Positions 1 through 8,721 of a stretch of 64,000 bases of DNA are shown piece by piece. A program made the position numbers and the translations under genes. Under the pieces are notes generated by a model, which was given only the letters and a program-made list of their open reading frames with translations, was not told the origin of the DNA and did not search any database. The stretch covers positions 1 to 64,000 of the forward strand of contig CALVDL010000013.1 of NCBI GenBank assembly GCA_944326305.1, given 5' to 3'. This DNA comes from an uncultured Bacteroidales bacterium. Lineage in GTDB: Bacteria > Bacteroidota > Bacteroidia > Bacteroidales > UBA932. Within the stretch, counting starts at the first letter, position 1. Each line of letters opens with the position of its first letter.

Positions 1-70
<70 letters not shown>

Positions 71-120
71 TTGGAGCTGAAATTGATTCCGCTCCTCATT
101 GTGGTCTTTCATTATTATAC

Positions 121-194
121 AGTCCTGTAGCTCAGTTGGTTAGAGCACTACACTGATAATGTAGGGGTCAGCAGTTCAAGTCTGCTCAGGACTA
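121..194 (+). tRNA. tRNA-Ile (GAU)
   Basis: A complete cloverleaf. The acceptor stem AGTCCTG pairs with CAGGACT, the D-arm GCTCAGTTGGTTAGAGC is canonical, and the anticodon loop CTGATAA carries GAT. The TTCAAGT T-loop is present and CCA is not encoded. It lies 50 nt after 16S, the usual place in a 16S-Ile-Ala spacer. Confidence 0.97.
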
Positions 195-442
195 CAGTTC
201 TTTGTAGTGTTTCTACAAATATCTTGAGTGGAAATATTTTCAAACGAGGAAGAAAGAGTATTTTGCTCCAATCAATTCCTGTCCGAATGAAGAGTTTTCC
301 TACAGGATTGAAAAGAAACTTTTGAAGTTTATTTTGATTGAGAACAAGGCGTCCAAGTGAGGATGGAGAGAGTTTACTTCGGTAAATGACCGACAGACGA
401 TACGTGGGATAACGAAGTTATCAGTCAAAAGAAACGAAAAAC

Positions 443-516
443 GGGGGTATAGCTCAGTTGGCTAGAGCATCTGCTTTGCAAGCAGAGGGTCGTCGGTTCG
501 AATCCGTCTATCTCCA
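443..516 (+). tRNA. tRNA-Ala (UGC)
   Basis: A complete cloverleaf. The acceptor GGGGGTA pairs with TATCTCC (two G-U pairs), and the anticodon loop TTTGCAA carries TGC at 477-479. The T-loop is TTCGAAT and CCA is not encoded. It normally precedes 23S rRNA, but here a terminator begins 14 nt later and no 23S sequence follows. Confidence 0.97.
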
Positions 517-529
517 CTGTTCTGGGAAT

Positions 530-561
530 GGTGATCTGGAAATCCAGGTCACCATTTTTTT
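530..561 (+). terminator. Intrinsic terminator after tRNA-Ala
   Basis: A stem of GGTGATCTGG and CCAGGTCACC (one G-T pair) with a short AAAT loop is followed by A and seven T. It ends the 16S-tRNA-Ile-tRNA-Ala transcript before any 23S gene, so this rRNA unit looks deliberately short. Confidence 0.85.
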
Positions 562-670
562 GTATCAGAGTTGGCTTCCGGGTTGGTTGTGCCGGACTGC
601 TTTCCTGCCCCTCCGGATTCACGTTACATAGATTTTCCTGCATATTGTGATACTGTATCGGATATTTTTA

Positions 671-678
671 TACATTTG
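671..678 (+). promoter_or_regulatory. Promoter -7 box of the tetR/efflux operon
   Basis: TACATTTG fits the Bacteroidota -7 consensus TAnnTTTG. A good -33 TTTG at 19-21 nt spacing is not evident. The box lies just before the 682-705 palindrome, so a repressor bound there would block initiation. Confidence 0.55.
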
Positions 679-681
679 CCG

Positions 682-705
682 ATGTTTAACAGAGTTGTTA
701 AACAT
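682..705. promoter_or_regulatory. Palindromic operator, probable TetR autoregulatory site
   Basis: Two perfect 10-bp inverted arms, ATGTTTAACA and TGTTAAACAT, flank a 4-bp centre GAGT. The element sits between the -7 box and the start of the TetR-type gene, where such repressors usually bind. That the TetR protein encoded just downstream binds here is inferred from position and symmetry. Confidence 0.75.
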
Positions 706-719
706 AATTGTCTATCGCA

Positions 720-1388
720 ATGGTTGAAACAAACGGACACACAAGTACTGAACAGGCCATTCTTGATGCTGCCGAGGAGCTTTTCTTCGACAAAGGCTAC
801 AAGCTCGCCACAACTACGGCTATAGCGGCAAAGGCAGGGGTCACCCATGCCATGCTGCATTATTATTTCAGGACCAAAGAGCAGATTTTCCTCAAAATCC
901 TGGACAAGAACATGAACGAGATGTTCACCATGCTCCAGACCGTGATGTCGCCCGACCTTACGCTCAAGGAGATACTTAAGGAGGTGGTGAACCTGCATTA
1001 TTCTTTCCTTTCCAGACACGAGAAGCTGCCGTCTCTTATCCTGGAGTTGGCCGGCACCTGCCCTGAAATGTTCCACAGGTACAAGGCCAGGCTCCGCGAG
1101 ACTGTCGACAAGGAAGTGTTTAACCACAGGATGCGGTTTGACAGGGAGGCGGATGCCGGGACACTGAACAGGATAGACTGGTTCCAGATGATGTTCATGA
1201 TCATCTCGATGAACCTGTCTACCTTTTTAGCCCTTCCCCTCATGAGGAATGTTTTCGGAATGGACAGCCGCCAGGAGACGGCCTTTCTTGAGGAGAGACG
1301 CAAAGAGATAATAAGGACACTGTATGCCAGGCTTTTCGGCAAGGGGCTGCCTGAGGAGTCTGCCGTGTCACAGGAATGTATCATTTAA
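720..1388 (+). CDS. TetR/AcrR-family transcriptional repressor
   Basis: A cytoplasmic repressor of about 222 residues, normal for the family. The N-terminal helix-turn-helix is clear (AILDAAEELFFDKGYK, then TAIAAKAGVTHAMLHYYFRTKEQIF, about residues 14-55). The C-terminal ligand domain is divergent, so the inducer cannot be named. ATG 720 is preferred; an in-frame TTG at 708 would add four residues. It heads the operon with tolC, hlyD-like and ABC genes, so it most likely represses that exporter and itself through the palindrome at 682-705. Its 3' end nearly abuts the TolC-like gene. Confidence 0.9.
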   Translation: MVETNGHTSTEQAILDAAEELFFDKGYKLATTTAIAAKAGVTHAMLHYYFRTKEQIFLKILDKNMNEMFTMLQTVMSPDLTLKEILKEVVNLHYSFLSRHEKLPSLILELAGTCPEMFHRYKARLRETVDKEVFNHRMRFDREADAGTLNRIDWFQMMFMIISMNLSTFLALPLMRNVFGMDSRQETAFLEERRKEIIRTLYARLFGKGLPEESAVSQECII

Positions 1389-1402
1389 ATGGTTTTCATA
1401 AT

Positions 1403-2698
1403 ATGGAAAAGATGCTACGCATAGGTGCGGTACTGGCTTTTTCACTGCTTCCGGCATCACTTGTGTCGGCGCAGTACAGGGACGGGGCAGATACGGCTGC
1501 AGTGGAGGTCACCCTGGAGGAATGTCTGGATATGGCCAGGGCCAATTATCCCCAGATCAGGCAGCTCGGACTTATCGACGCTACGGAGAAATATGACCTT
1601 TCTATCGCCTCGTCCAGCTGGATACCGCAGTTTTCGGTTTCCGGCAAGGCCACGTGGCAGTCGGATGTGGTGGAAATGCCTTTTGAAATCCCGGGCTTCG
1701 AGCTTGACATGCCGCATGACCAGTATTCTCTCAACGCCAACGTTACACAGCACATCTGGGACGGTGGCACAAGTTCAAGCCAGAGGGAGGCGGTGAAGAC
1801 CGGGGCGGATGTCCAGAGGAAGCAGACGGAGGTCAGTCTGTATTCTGTAAGGTCGAGGGTGCAGAACGTTTATCTGGGAATCCTTCTCCTGGACGAGCAG
1901 ATCGAGCAGAACCGCCTTCTCATGGAGAGCCTCAAGCGCAACGCCGACGAGGTTCAGGCCATGATCGACAACGGGATGGCATACCGTTCGGATATGGACC
2001 TGGTCAATGTGAACATCCTCGACTGCAGCCAGCAGACGGATGCTCTATGCGCCGACAGGTCCGCATACGTGAAGATGCTCGGCCTTCTCACCGGGCGTGA
2101 TATGACAGGGGTGCGCCTGACGGTACCTTCCGGAGGGTCCCTGGTGGATACCAGGACAGTCCTCAGGCCTGAGATAGAACTGTATGCTGCCCGGCTGCGC
2201 CAGAACGAGGCCCAGATGAAACAGCTCAACGCCAGGATCTCCCCGCAGTTTGACCTGACCCTCCAGGGCGGCATAGGGCGTCCGGGTCTCAATATGCTGG
2301 AAAACGAGTTCGCCCCGATGTTCATAGCGGGCATCAAGATGCAGTGGAACATCGCCTCTCTCTATACCAGGAAGAACGACAAGCGCAAGATAGAGTCCCA
2401 GAAGCATGACATCGAGCTGGAGAGGGAGACCTTCCTTTTCAACACGGAGCTGGATGCCACTCAGCAGCAGACCGAGGTGGACAAGGCCCGCAAGATGCTG
2501 GAGAAGGATGACAGGATCATAGAGCTGCGCTCTTCCATAAGGCTTGCGGGAGAGGAGCAGTACCGCAACGGGACAATAAAGATGACAGACCTTATGGATA
2601 TGATAGATGACGAGCACAACGCCAGGCTCGCCCGCTCAGTCCATCATATCCAGCTTCTTATGGCCATCTACGACTTGAAGAACACTGTAGGGCAATAA
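1403..2698 (+). CDS. TolC-family outer-membrane efflux protein
   Basis: Outer-membrane channel component of a tripartite exporter, about 431 residues. A signal peptide (GAVLAFSLLPASLVSAQ) is followed by the typical start VTLEECLDMARANYPQI, then two coiled-coil repeats rich in Glu, Gln and Lys, as in the OEP fold. ATG 1403 is chosen because it begins directly before the signal peptide; ATG 1376 overlaps tetR by 13 nt. It lies between the regulator and the adaptor gene, the standard order for this exporter class. The substrate is unknown. Confidence 0.9.
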   Translation: MEKMLRIGAVLAFSLLPASLVSAQYRDGADTAAVEVTLEECLDMARANYPQIRQLGLIDATEKYDLSIASSSWIPQFSVSGKATWQSDVVEMPFEIPGFELDMPHDQYSLNANVTQHIWDGGTSSSQREAVKTGADVQRKQTEVSLYSVRSRVQNVYLGILLLDEQIEQNRLLMESLKRNADEVQAMIDNGMAYRSDMDLVNVNILDCSQQTDALCADRSAYVKMLGLLTGRDMTGVRLTVPSGGSLVDTRTVLRPEIELYAARLRQNEAQMKQLNARISPQFDLTLQGGIGRPGLNMLENEFAPMFIAGIKMQWNIASLYTRKNDKRKIESQKHDIELERETFLFNTELDATQQQTEVDKARKMLEKDDRIIELRSSIRLAGEEQYRNGTIKMTDLMDMIDDEHNARLARSVHHIQLLMAIYDLKNTVGQ

Positions 2699-2780
2699 CC
2701 CCGGCGGATTCCGGTCATTAAAGGTAAAATATTGATATTCAGGACAATCAATTCGTCGAACCGACGTTAATTAAAAGGAT

Positions 2781-3677
2781 ATGGACTTAAGGAAAATGAT
2801 TGCGGCAGCGGTGCTGCCGGTTTTGGCTGCGGGATGCGGCAGCAGGGAAATCGAATATGACGCCTGCGGACAGATTGACGCCACCGATGTGACCGTGTCG
2901 GCGGAGAGCAGCGGGAGGATACTGTCATTGGACATAGAGGAAGGGGACAGGCTTTCCGCCGGGCAGATGCTCGGGGCGATAGACTCCGTGCAGATATGGC
3001 TGCAGAAGAAGGAACTGCAGGAGCGCAAGGCAGGGGCACGCTCTCGGATAGTGGACATAGACAAGCAGATAGCCCCGTCAGTCTCCCAGCTGGAGAACCT
3101 CAGGAAAGACCACGGGCGCTTCGTTTCCTTGCTTTCCAAGGATGCGGGTACACGGAAGCAGCTGGATGACAACGAGTCCCAGATCGCTGTACTGGAAGGG
3201 CAGATAGAGGCCCAGCGGCAGACATACAGGCAGAACAATGATGCCACATTGTCTGAAATAGGGATGTACGACGTGCAGATAGCCCAGCGCGAGGACCAGC
3301 TCCGCAAATGCAGGATAGTGGCTCCGGTGAGCGGGACGGTCCTTACGAAATATGCGGAAGCGGGCGAGACTGTGGTGTCAGGGAAACCCCTCTTCAAAAT
3401 TGCTGATATGGACAGGGTATATGTCCGTGCATACTTCACCACGGCACAGCTGTCGTCCCTGTCTGTCGGGGACAGGGTCACCGTAATCCCGGATGACGGG
3501 ACGGCCTCCCCAAAGCAGTACGAGGGCACCGTGACATGGATCTCCGATGAGGCCGAATTCACCCCGAAGAATATCCAGACAAGGGACGAGAGGGCTGATC
3601 TGGTGTATGCCGTGAAGGTCTCTCTTGTAAATGACGGCAACCTGCGCCTGGGCATGTATGCTTACATAAGAAAATGA
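2781..3677 (+). CDS. HlyD/MacA-like periplasmic adaptor protein (lipoprotein)
   Basis: Membrane-fusion protein of 298 residues linking the inner-membrane ABC transporter to TolC. It starts with a lipobox (LAAGC, Cys19). A biotinyl-lipoyl-like half (SAESSGRILSLDIEEGDRL) follows, then a coiled-coil hairpin at about residues 65-175. The second lipoyl half has APVSGTVLTKYAEAGETV, and a beta-barrel segment carries GDRVTVIPDDG. This is the usual order for E. coli YbhG-type adaptors. Its stop overlaps the next start (ATGA), so translation is probably coupled to the ATPase. Confidence 0.9.
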   Translation: MDLRKMIAAAVLPVLAAGCGSREIEYDACGQIDATDVTVSAESSGRILSLDIEEGDRLSAGQMLGAIDSVQIWLQKKELQERKAGARSRIVDIDKQIAPSVSQLENLRKDHGRFVSLLSKDAGTRKQLDDNESQIAVLEGQIEAQRQTYRQNNDATLSEIGMYDVQIAQREDQLRKCRIVAPVSGTVLTKYAEAGETVVSGKPLFKIADMDRVYVRAYFTTAQLSSLSVGDRVTVIPDDGTASPKQYEGTVTWISDEAEFTPKNIQTRDERADLVYAVKVSLVNDGNLRLGMYAYIRK

Positions 3678-4594
3678 AAGACATCGAAATACATAATGTC
3701 AGCAAAAGCTACGGCAAGGTGAAGGCCCTGTCCGGAATATCGCTTGAGGTGGATAAAGGCGAGATTTTCGGACTGATAGGCCCGGACGGGGCCGGAAAGA
3801 CCACTCTTTTCCGTATCCTCACCACACTTCTGCTCGCAGATGAGGGGACCGCTTCCGTAACAGGGCTTGACGTGAAGAAGGACTACGCCATGATCCGGCG
3901 CAGGATAGGGTATATGCCGGGGCGTTTCTCCCTGTACCAGGACCTGAGCGTGGAGGAGAACCTGGATTTCTTCGCCACGGTCTTCGGTACTACAGTGAAG
4001 GAGAACTACGATGTCATCAGGGACATCTATTCGCAGATCGAACCTTTCAAGGAACGCCGCGCAGGCGCCCTCTCCGGCGGTATGAAACAGAAGCTCGCAC
4101 TCAGCTGCGCCCTGGTGCACAAGCCCTCCGTCCTGTTCCTGGACGAGCCGACCACCGGGGTGGATGCCGTGAGCCGCCGGGACTTCTGGAACATGCTCGC
4201 GCGTATCAAGGCTTCCGGTGTCACGGTATTCGTCTCGACGCCTTATATGGATGAAGCCTCGCTGTGCGACAGGGTGGCCCTCATCATGCACGGGAAAATC
4301 ATAGATTCAGGTACGCCTGCACAGATAGTGTCCAAATATCCTTACACCCTGCTCGCAGTGAAGGGGACACCGATGTATCCACTGCTGAAGCACCTGCGCG
4401 GAATGGACGGGGTGAAAGGATGCTTTTCGTTCGGCGCGGTGCACCATGTGTCCATTGACAGTTCGAAGACCGGTGCGGATGAAATTCTCGCGGGCATTTC
4501 CGCGGCCGGCTTTACTGGATGCGAAGTGCGGCTGATCAGCCCTGGAATAGAAGACTGCTTCATGGATCTGGCAGGAAGGGGCCATAAGGAATGA
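3674..4594 (+). CDS. ABC transporter ATP-binding protein (first of pair)
   Basis: Cytoplasmic ATPase of 306 residues. It has Walker A GPDGAGKTT, signature LSGGMKQ, Walker B VLFLDEPTTGVD and a D-loop. The usual switch histidine after Walker B is replaced: the motif reads VSTPYMDEA instead of VSTHYMDEA. This matches the N-terminal half of YbhF-type ATPases, which in E. coli are fused to the second domain. A C-terminal extension of about 90 residues follows the core. It starts by ATGA overlap with the adaptor gene and precedes a second ATPase by 14 nt. Confidence 0.93.
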   Translation: MKDIEIHNVSKSYGKVKALSGISLEVDKGEIFGLIGPDGAGKTTLFRILTTLLLADEGTASVTGLDVKKDYAMIRRRIGYMPGRFSLYQDLSVEENLDFFATVFGTTVKENYDVIRDIYSQIEPFKERRAGALSGGMKQKLALSCALVHKPSVLFLDEPTTGVDAVSRRDFWNMLARIKASGVTVFVSTPYMDEASLCDRVALIMHGKIIDSGTPAQIVSKYPYTLLAVKGTPMYPLLKHLRGMDGVKGCFSFGAVHHVSIDSSKTGADEILAGISAAGFTGCEVRLISPGIEDCFMDLAGRGHKE

Positions 4595-4608
4595 TACAGT
4601 AAGGAAAA

Positions 4609-5346
4609 ATGGAGAACGTTATCGAAATACACGGGCTTACCAAGAAATTCGGGGATTTCACCGCTGTGGACAATATAAGCTTCAATGTCCGCAAAGGGGA
4701 GATCTTCGGCTTCCTGGGGGCTAACGGGGCCGGCAAGACCACGGCCATGAGGATACTCTGCGGCCTGAGCATCCCCACATCCGGGGGCGGGACGGTGGCG
4801 GGATACGACATTGTCCGGGAACCGGAGAAGATAAAGAGGCACATCGGGTACATGAGCCAGAAATTCTCGTTGTACTCCGACCTGAAGGTATGGGAGAACA
4901 TAAGGCTTTTCGGAGGTATCTACGGGCTGTCCGACAAGCAGATAGCCTCAAGGACGGAAGAGATGCTTTCCGGGCTGGGCATGGAGGAGGTGCGCAACTC
5001 TTTCGTATCGTCCCTGCCTCTGGGATGGAAGCAGAAGCTTTCCTTCAGCATAGCGATGATACATGACCCGCGCATCGTTTTCCTGGACGAGCCTACAGGA
5101 GGGGTCGACCCGGAGACCAGGCGGAGGTTCTGGGAGCTGATCTACGAGGCCACATCCAAGGGAGTGACCGTGTTTGTCACGACACACTACATGGACGAGG
5201 CCGAATATTGCGACCGCGTATCTATAATGGTGGACGGCAGGATAGAGGCCCTTGACTCTCCGGGAGAGCTGAAACGCATCTACGGGGTGTCCGATATGGA
5301 TGCGGTATTCAGGATGCTGGCAGGAAAGGCCAGGCGGGAAGAATAG
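4609..5346 (+). CDS. ABC transporter ATP-binding protein (second of pair)
   Basis: ATPase of 245 residues with Walker A GANGAGKTT, Walker B IVFLDEPTGGVD and an intact switch histidine (VTTHYMDEAE). The signature is degenerate, LPLGWKQ instead of LSGGxxQ. It is therefore complementary to its neighbour, which keeps LSGG and lacks the histidine. A heterodimer would hold one canonical and one degenerate ATP site. This corresponds to the C-terminal half of YbhF-type proteins. Confidence 0.93.
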   Translation: MENVIEIHGLTKKFGDFTAVDNISFNVRKGEIFGFLGANGAGKTTAMRILCGLSIPTSGGGTVAGYDIVREPEKIKRHIGYMSQKFSLYSDLKVWENIRLFGGIYGLSDKQIASRTEEMLSGLGMEEVRNSFVSSLPLGWKQKLSFSIAMIHDPRIVFLDEPTGGVDPETRRRFWELIYEATSKGVTVFVTTHYMDEAEYCDRVSIMVDGRIEALDSPGELKRIYGVSDMDAVFRMLAGKARREE

Positions 5347-5358
5347 GAGGATTTCGTC

Positions 5359-6471
5359 ATGAAAGAGTTTGCAGCGTTCGTAAGAAAGGAATTCAGGCAC
5401 ATCCTCAGGGACAAGAGGACCATGCTCATAGTCCTGATCATGCCTGTGGTGCAGATGATCCTCTTCGGGTATGCCGTGAGGACCGAGATAGAGCATGCCA
5501 GGGTGGACATAGTGGGGGATGTGTCGGATCCTGAGGTCAGGAGGATAGTGGACAGGATAGACAACAACAGGTATCTGGACATAAATGAGATTCTTCCTTC
5601 TTCTGGACTTATCGCCTCCAGTTTCGAGAAGAACAAGGCCGATGTGGCTATATGCTTCGGGCAGGACTTCGGGGAGAGGCTCCGCAAAACGGGCCGGGGG
5701 AGCGTGAAGATAGTGGGTGACGGGTCGGACCCCAATTCGGCCCAGATGATAGTGAACTATGTCATGGGGGTGCTGCAGGGCGAGCAGGCGGACATTTCGG
5801 CCGAGCTGTCGGGGGAGGACGGCACTGCGGCATTTTCACCTTCAGTGCAGCTGATGTACAACCCTGCGATGAAGTCCGCGTACAATTTCGTGCCTGGCGT
5901 GATGGGGCTGATCCTCATGATAATATGCTCCATGATGACTTCCGTGTCAATCGTCCGGGAGAAAGAGACCGGCACCATGGAACTGCTTCTGGTATCCCCG
6001 GTGAGGCCTATGTGGATAATAGTGAGCAAGGTGCTGCCGTACCTGCTTGTCTCCACCATCAACTTCATCACTATCCTTGTGCTTTCCAGGTACATGATGG
6101 GCGTGCCTCTGCGCGGAAGCCTCCTGCTCCTGTCCGGAGTGGCTGTCCTTTTCGTGGTCACCTCGCTATCTCTCGGCCTGCTCATCTCGGTGGTGGCGTC
6201 TACCCAGAAATCGGCTCTCCTGCTCTCGGGCATGGGGCTCATGATGCCTACTGTCCTGCTTTCCGGTATCATATTCCCGTGCGAGAACATGCCGGGCATC
6301 CTTCAGTGCCTGTCTCATCTTATCCCTGCCAAGTGGTTCATCATCATGGTGAAGAAGATAATGATCCAGGGGGCCGGCTTCCCTTATATTGTCAAGGAGT
6401 TCAGCATACTCGCCGGCATGACGGCTTTCCTGCTTGCAGTGAGCGTCAAGAAATTCAGAATAAGACTGTGA
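5359..6471 (+). CDS. ABC-2 family exporter permease (YbhS/YbhR-like)
   Basis: Inner-membrane permease of 370 residues. An N-terminal FVRKEFRHILRDKRTMLIVLIMPVVQMILFGYA amphipathic/first membrane segment is followed by a large periplasmic domain to about residue 170. A block of five membrane segments follows, with EKETGTMELLLVSPVRP in the cytoplasmic coupling loop. Together with the next gene it forms a heterodimeric transmembrane part. The family exports drugs or hydrophobic compounds; the substrate is not evident here. Confidence 0.92.
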   Translation: MKEFAAFVRKEFRHILRDKRTMLIVLIMPVVQMILFGYAVRTEIEHARVDIVGDVSDPEVRRIVDRIDNNRYLDINEILPSSGLIASSFEKNKADVAICFGQDFGERLRKTGRGSVKIVGDGSDPNSAQMIVNYVMGVLQGEQADISAELSGEDGTAAFSPSVQLMYNPAMKSAYNFVPGVMGLILMIICSMMTSVSIVREKETGTMELLLVSPVRPMWIIVSKVLPYLLVSTINFITILVLSRYMMGVPLRGSLLLLSGVAVLFVVTSLSLGLLISVVASTQKSALLLSGMGLMMPTVLLSGIIFPCENMPGILQCLSHLIPAKWFIIMVKKIMIQGAGFPYIVKEFSILAGMTAFLLAVSVKKFRIRL

Positions 6472-6495
6472 TTTAACGGAAGAAAAAGGTTTGCC

Positions 6496-7608
6496 ATGTG
6501 GAAATATTTGATTGAAAAGGAATTCAAGCAGTTTTTCAGGGATCCGATGCTGCCCAGGATTGTGATTGTCTTCCCGATTGTGATGATGCTGGTCTTCCCG
6601 TTTGCCGCAAATATGGAGGTGCGTAACATCAACCTCGTCGTGGTGGACAACGACCGCACTGACTTGTCCGCGGAGCTGGTCGAGAAATGCACCGAGTCCG
6701 GGTATTTCAGGCTGAAGGAGGTCTGCAGCGACCCGCGAAAGGCCCAGGAGATGATGGACAAGAATACTGTGGATGCCATCCTGACCATAGGGCAGGGGTT
6801 CAGCCGGAGCATTGTCACAGGGGACGGATTCCCGGTCGGGATAAAGGTCAATACGGTCAACGGCACCAAGGGAAGCATCGGCTCACAGTATCTTTCAAAC
6901 TGCATCATGCTTTTCATGCAGTCGCACAGTGACGGGGGCTCTTCCCTGCAGGACGCATCCTCGGGTGCGGTGATAGATGCTGCCCCGAAATACTACTACA
7001 ACCCTTATATGGACTACAAGGTCTTCATGGTCCCTGCGCTCATCGTGATAGCTGTGACTATGGTGACGGGCTTTTTCCCTGCGCTGAACATAGTGGGGGA
7101 GAAGGAGGCTGGCACCATAGAGCAGATGAATGTCTCGCCTATAAGCAAGACCTCCTTCATTGTATGCAAGATGATACCGTACTGGGTGATCACCTTCTTC
7201 ATGCTGGGGATGTGCCTGCTGATAGCATGGCTTGTGTTCGGCTATGTCTGCAAGGGCAGCCTTTGGGGCGTGGTGCTGTTCACTGTCCTGCACATCATGG
7301 TGACGGCAGGGCTCGGGCTGCTGATCTCCAACTACAGCGAGAATGCGCAGCAGGCCATGTTCATCATGATGTTCTTCGTGCTGATATTCATGCTCATGAG
7401 CGGTGTCTTCACTCCGGTGTCCTCTATGCCTGAATGGGCTCAGGCCATCACCTATGCCAACCCGCTGCGGTACTACGCCGACGCGATGCGCTCTATCTTC
7501 CTCAAGGGCAGCTCCGTCGCTGACGTATGGTATGACGCCGCAGGTCTTCTCGCAATCGGCAGCGCGGCCCTCACCTGGGCGATACTCAGCTACAGGAAGA
7601 CGTCCTGA
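6496..7608 (+). CDS. ABC-2 family exporter permease, second subunit
   Basis: A 370-residue paralog of the preceding permease with the same topology. The N-terminus reads LIEKEFKQFFRDPMLPRIVIVFPIVMMLVFPFA. A periplasmic domain and a C-terminal membrane block follow, with the coupling-loop motif EKEAGTIEQMNVSPISK. It is the last gene of the seven-gene exporter operon. A short GC-rich stretch follows; I see no convincing terminator. Confidence 0.92.
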   Translation: MWKYLIEKEFKQFFRDPMLPRIVIVFPIVMMLVFPFAANMEVRNINLVVVDNDRTDLSAELVEKCTESGYFRLKEVCSDPRKAQEMMDKNTVDAILTIGQGFSRSIVTGDGFPVGIKVNTVNGTKGSIGSQYLSNCIMLFMQSHSDGGSSLQDASSGAVIDAAPKYYYNPYMDYKVFMVPALIVIAVTMVTGFFPALNIVGEKEAGTIEQMNVSPISKTSFIVCKMIPYWVITFFMLGMCLLIAWLVFGYVCKGSLWGVVLFTVLHIMVTAGLGLLISNYSENAQQAMFIMMFFVLIFMLMSGVFTPVSSMPEWAQAITYANPLRYYADAMRSIFLKGSSVADVWYDAAGLLAIGSAALTWAILSYRKTS

Positions 7609-7641
7609 CCCGCCCCGCCAGGTACGGTTTTGGCTCCGGAG

Positions 7642-7672
7642 TTTGCATTTCTCATATAAAGTGCTATCTTTA
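7642..7672 (+). promoter_or_regulatory. Promoter of the fimbrillin-like gene
   Basis: TTTG at 7642-7645 and TATCTTTA at 7665-7672 are separated by exactly 19 nt, matching the Bacteroidota -33/-7 pattern with one mismatch in the last base. It predicts a leader of roughly 55 nt before the ATG at 7736. Confidence 0.75.
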
Positions 7673-7735
7673 CATGACGGGATAAATATATCTCCCATAT
7701 AAGTATATAATTGGTGTTAATTAAAATTTAAATCT

Positions 7736-8701
7736 ATGAAAATAAATAAATTATCTTTTGTTGCAGCTGTTCTGGCGGCTATTATGACGGTTTTTGCCGG
7801 ATGTTCCAAAATTTATATTATAGAGTATGCCGGCAACGATGCTTCGGATAATACAGACCAGGGTTCCCAGGATGACGGGACCGGTCTGGGTACCAACCTT
7901 GTTGGCTTCCATGCTTCAGTTGAAAGCCTGAACATGACCAAGTCAATGTCTCCGATAAGCGCGGATACGAGAGTGACGGTCTTCGCTTACCACGGGTCTA
8001 CGGAGGAGACTGCATCCACTTCGGCTGTAGCGAGAGGGACATATATCGCCCAGCAGGCCGGGACCCTTACCGGAGACGGGGGATACAAGATGCTCCTGAG
8101 CAACGGTGTCTTCGACTTCTATGCGGTTTCCACCAATACCTCTGCCATGCCTCCTGTATTTTCAAACGGAGTATCTGCAAAACTGGTGAACGGTGTGGAT
8201 TATCTGTGGTGGAATGTGAACAATTACGATGTCACCGGCTCCCAGGTCACTGTGCCCGTGGTCTTGAACCATTCGGCTACGCAGATTTCATTCGAGATCG
8301 ACCATGGGGACGGCATGTATGTCCAGGACATAGTGTCAGCTACCATAACGGCATCCAGGCCGGGAGCCCAGATGGATCTGTCCACTGGTGTCATACCTCC
8401 GGCCACGGAATACGACACCACTCCGGCGCAGATGGGTGTCAACGGGCTTAAACTCCAGTATACCATGCTGCCGCTCCAGACTGACCAGCCGATGAAACTG
8501 GTCCTTAACATACATGCCAACGGAGAACCGGATGTCAAGACGTACGAAGTGGATGTACCTGTCCCTGACGGTGCTCTGGCTGCCGGGAATTCGTACCGTT
8601 TCCGCGCCGTCATCAATGCGGACAATGTCGAATTCCCCCAGGTCGGTGTAACCGACTGGGTGGATGTTGACGAGACCGGCAATCCGCTGTATCCTCATTA
8701 A
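7736..8701 (+). CDS. Fimbrillin-family lipoprotein (Mfa/FimA-like)
   Basis: Probable surface lipoprotein of 321 residues: signal peptide with lipobox VFAGC (Cys23), then an Asp/Gly-rich linker. The body resembles Bacteroidales fimbrillin-like proteins, with RVTVFAYHG, GTLTGDGGYKMLLSNGVFDFYAVSTN, LNHSATQISFEI and the closing NSYRFRAVINADNVEFPQVGVTDWVDVD. Such proteins are pilus subunits or anchors, but single-gene members also occur. No other pilus gene is nearby, so its role is open. It has its own promoter and converges on the YfhO-like gene 20 bp away. Confidence 0.8.
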   Translation: MKINKLSFVAAVLAAIMTVFAGCSKIYIIEYAGNDASDNTDQGSQDDGTGLGTNLVGFHASVESLNMTKSMSPISADTRVTVFAYHGSTEETASTSAVARGTYIAQQAGTLTGDGGYKMLLSNGVFDFYAVSTNTSAMPPVFSNGVSAKLVNGVDYLWWNVNNYDVTGSQVTVPVVLNHSATQISFEIDHGDGMYVQDIVSATITASRPGAQMDLSTGVIPPATEYDTTPAQMGVNGLKLQYTMLPLQTDQPMKLVLNIHANGEPDVKTYEVDVPVPDGALAAGNSYRFRAVINADNVEFPQVGVTDWVDVDETGNPLYPH

Positions 8702-8721
8702 CGGGATGCCAGGGGCCCAGG

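Noticed and set aside
684..703. Fifth copy of the LacI-type operator (GTTTAAC/GTTAAAC)
   Set aside because: It lacks the central ACGR core and is a symmetric palindrome of a different design, best explained by the TetR gene.
517..707. Possible 23S rRNA start after tRNA-Ala
   Set aside because: No stretch resembles the conserved 5' end of 23S; instead there is a terminator and the tetR promoter region.
7609..7641. Terminator after the exporter operon
   Set aside because: The GC-rich stretch has no convincing inverted repeat with a T-run.
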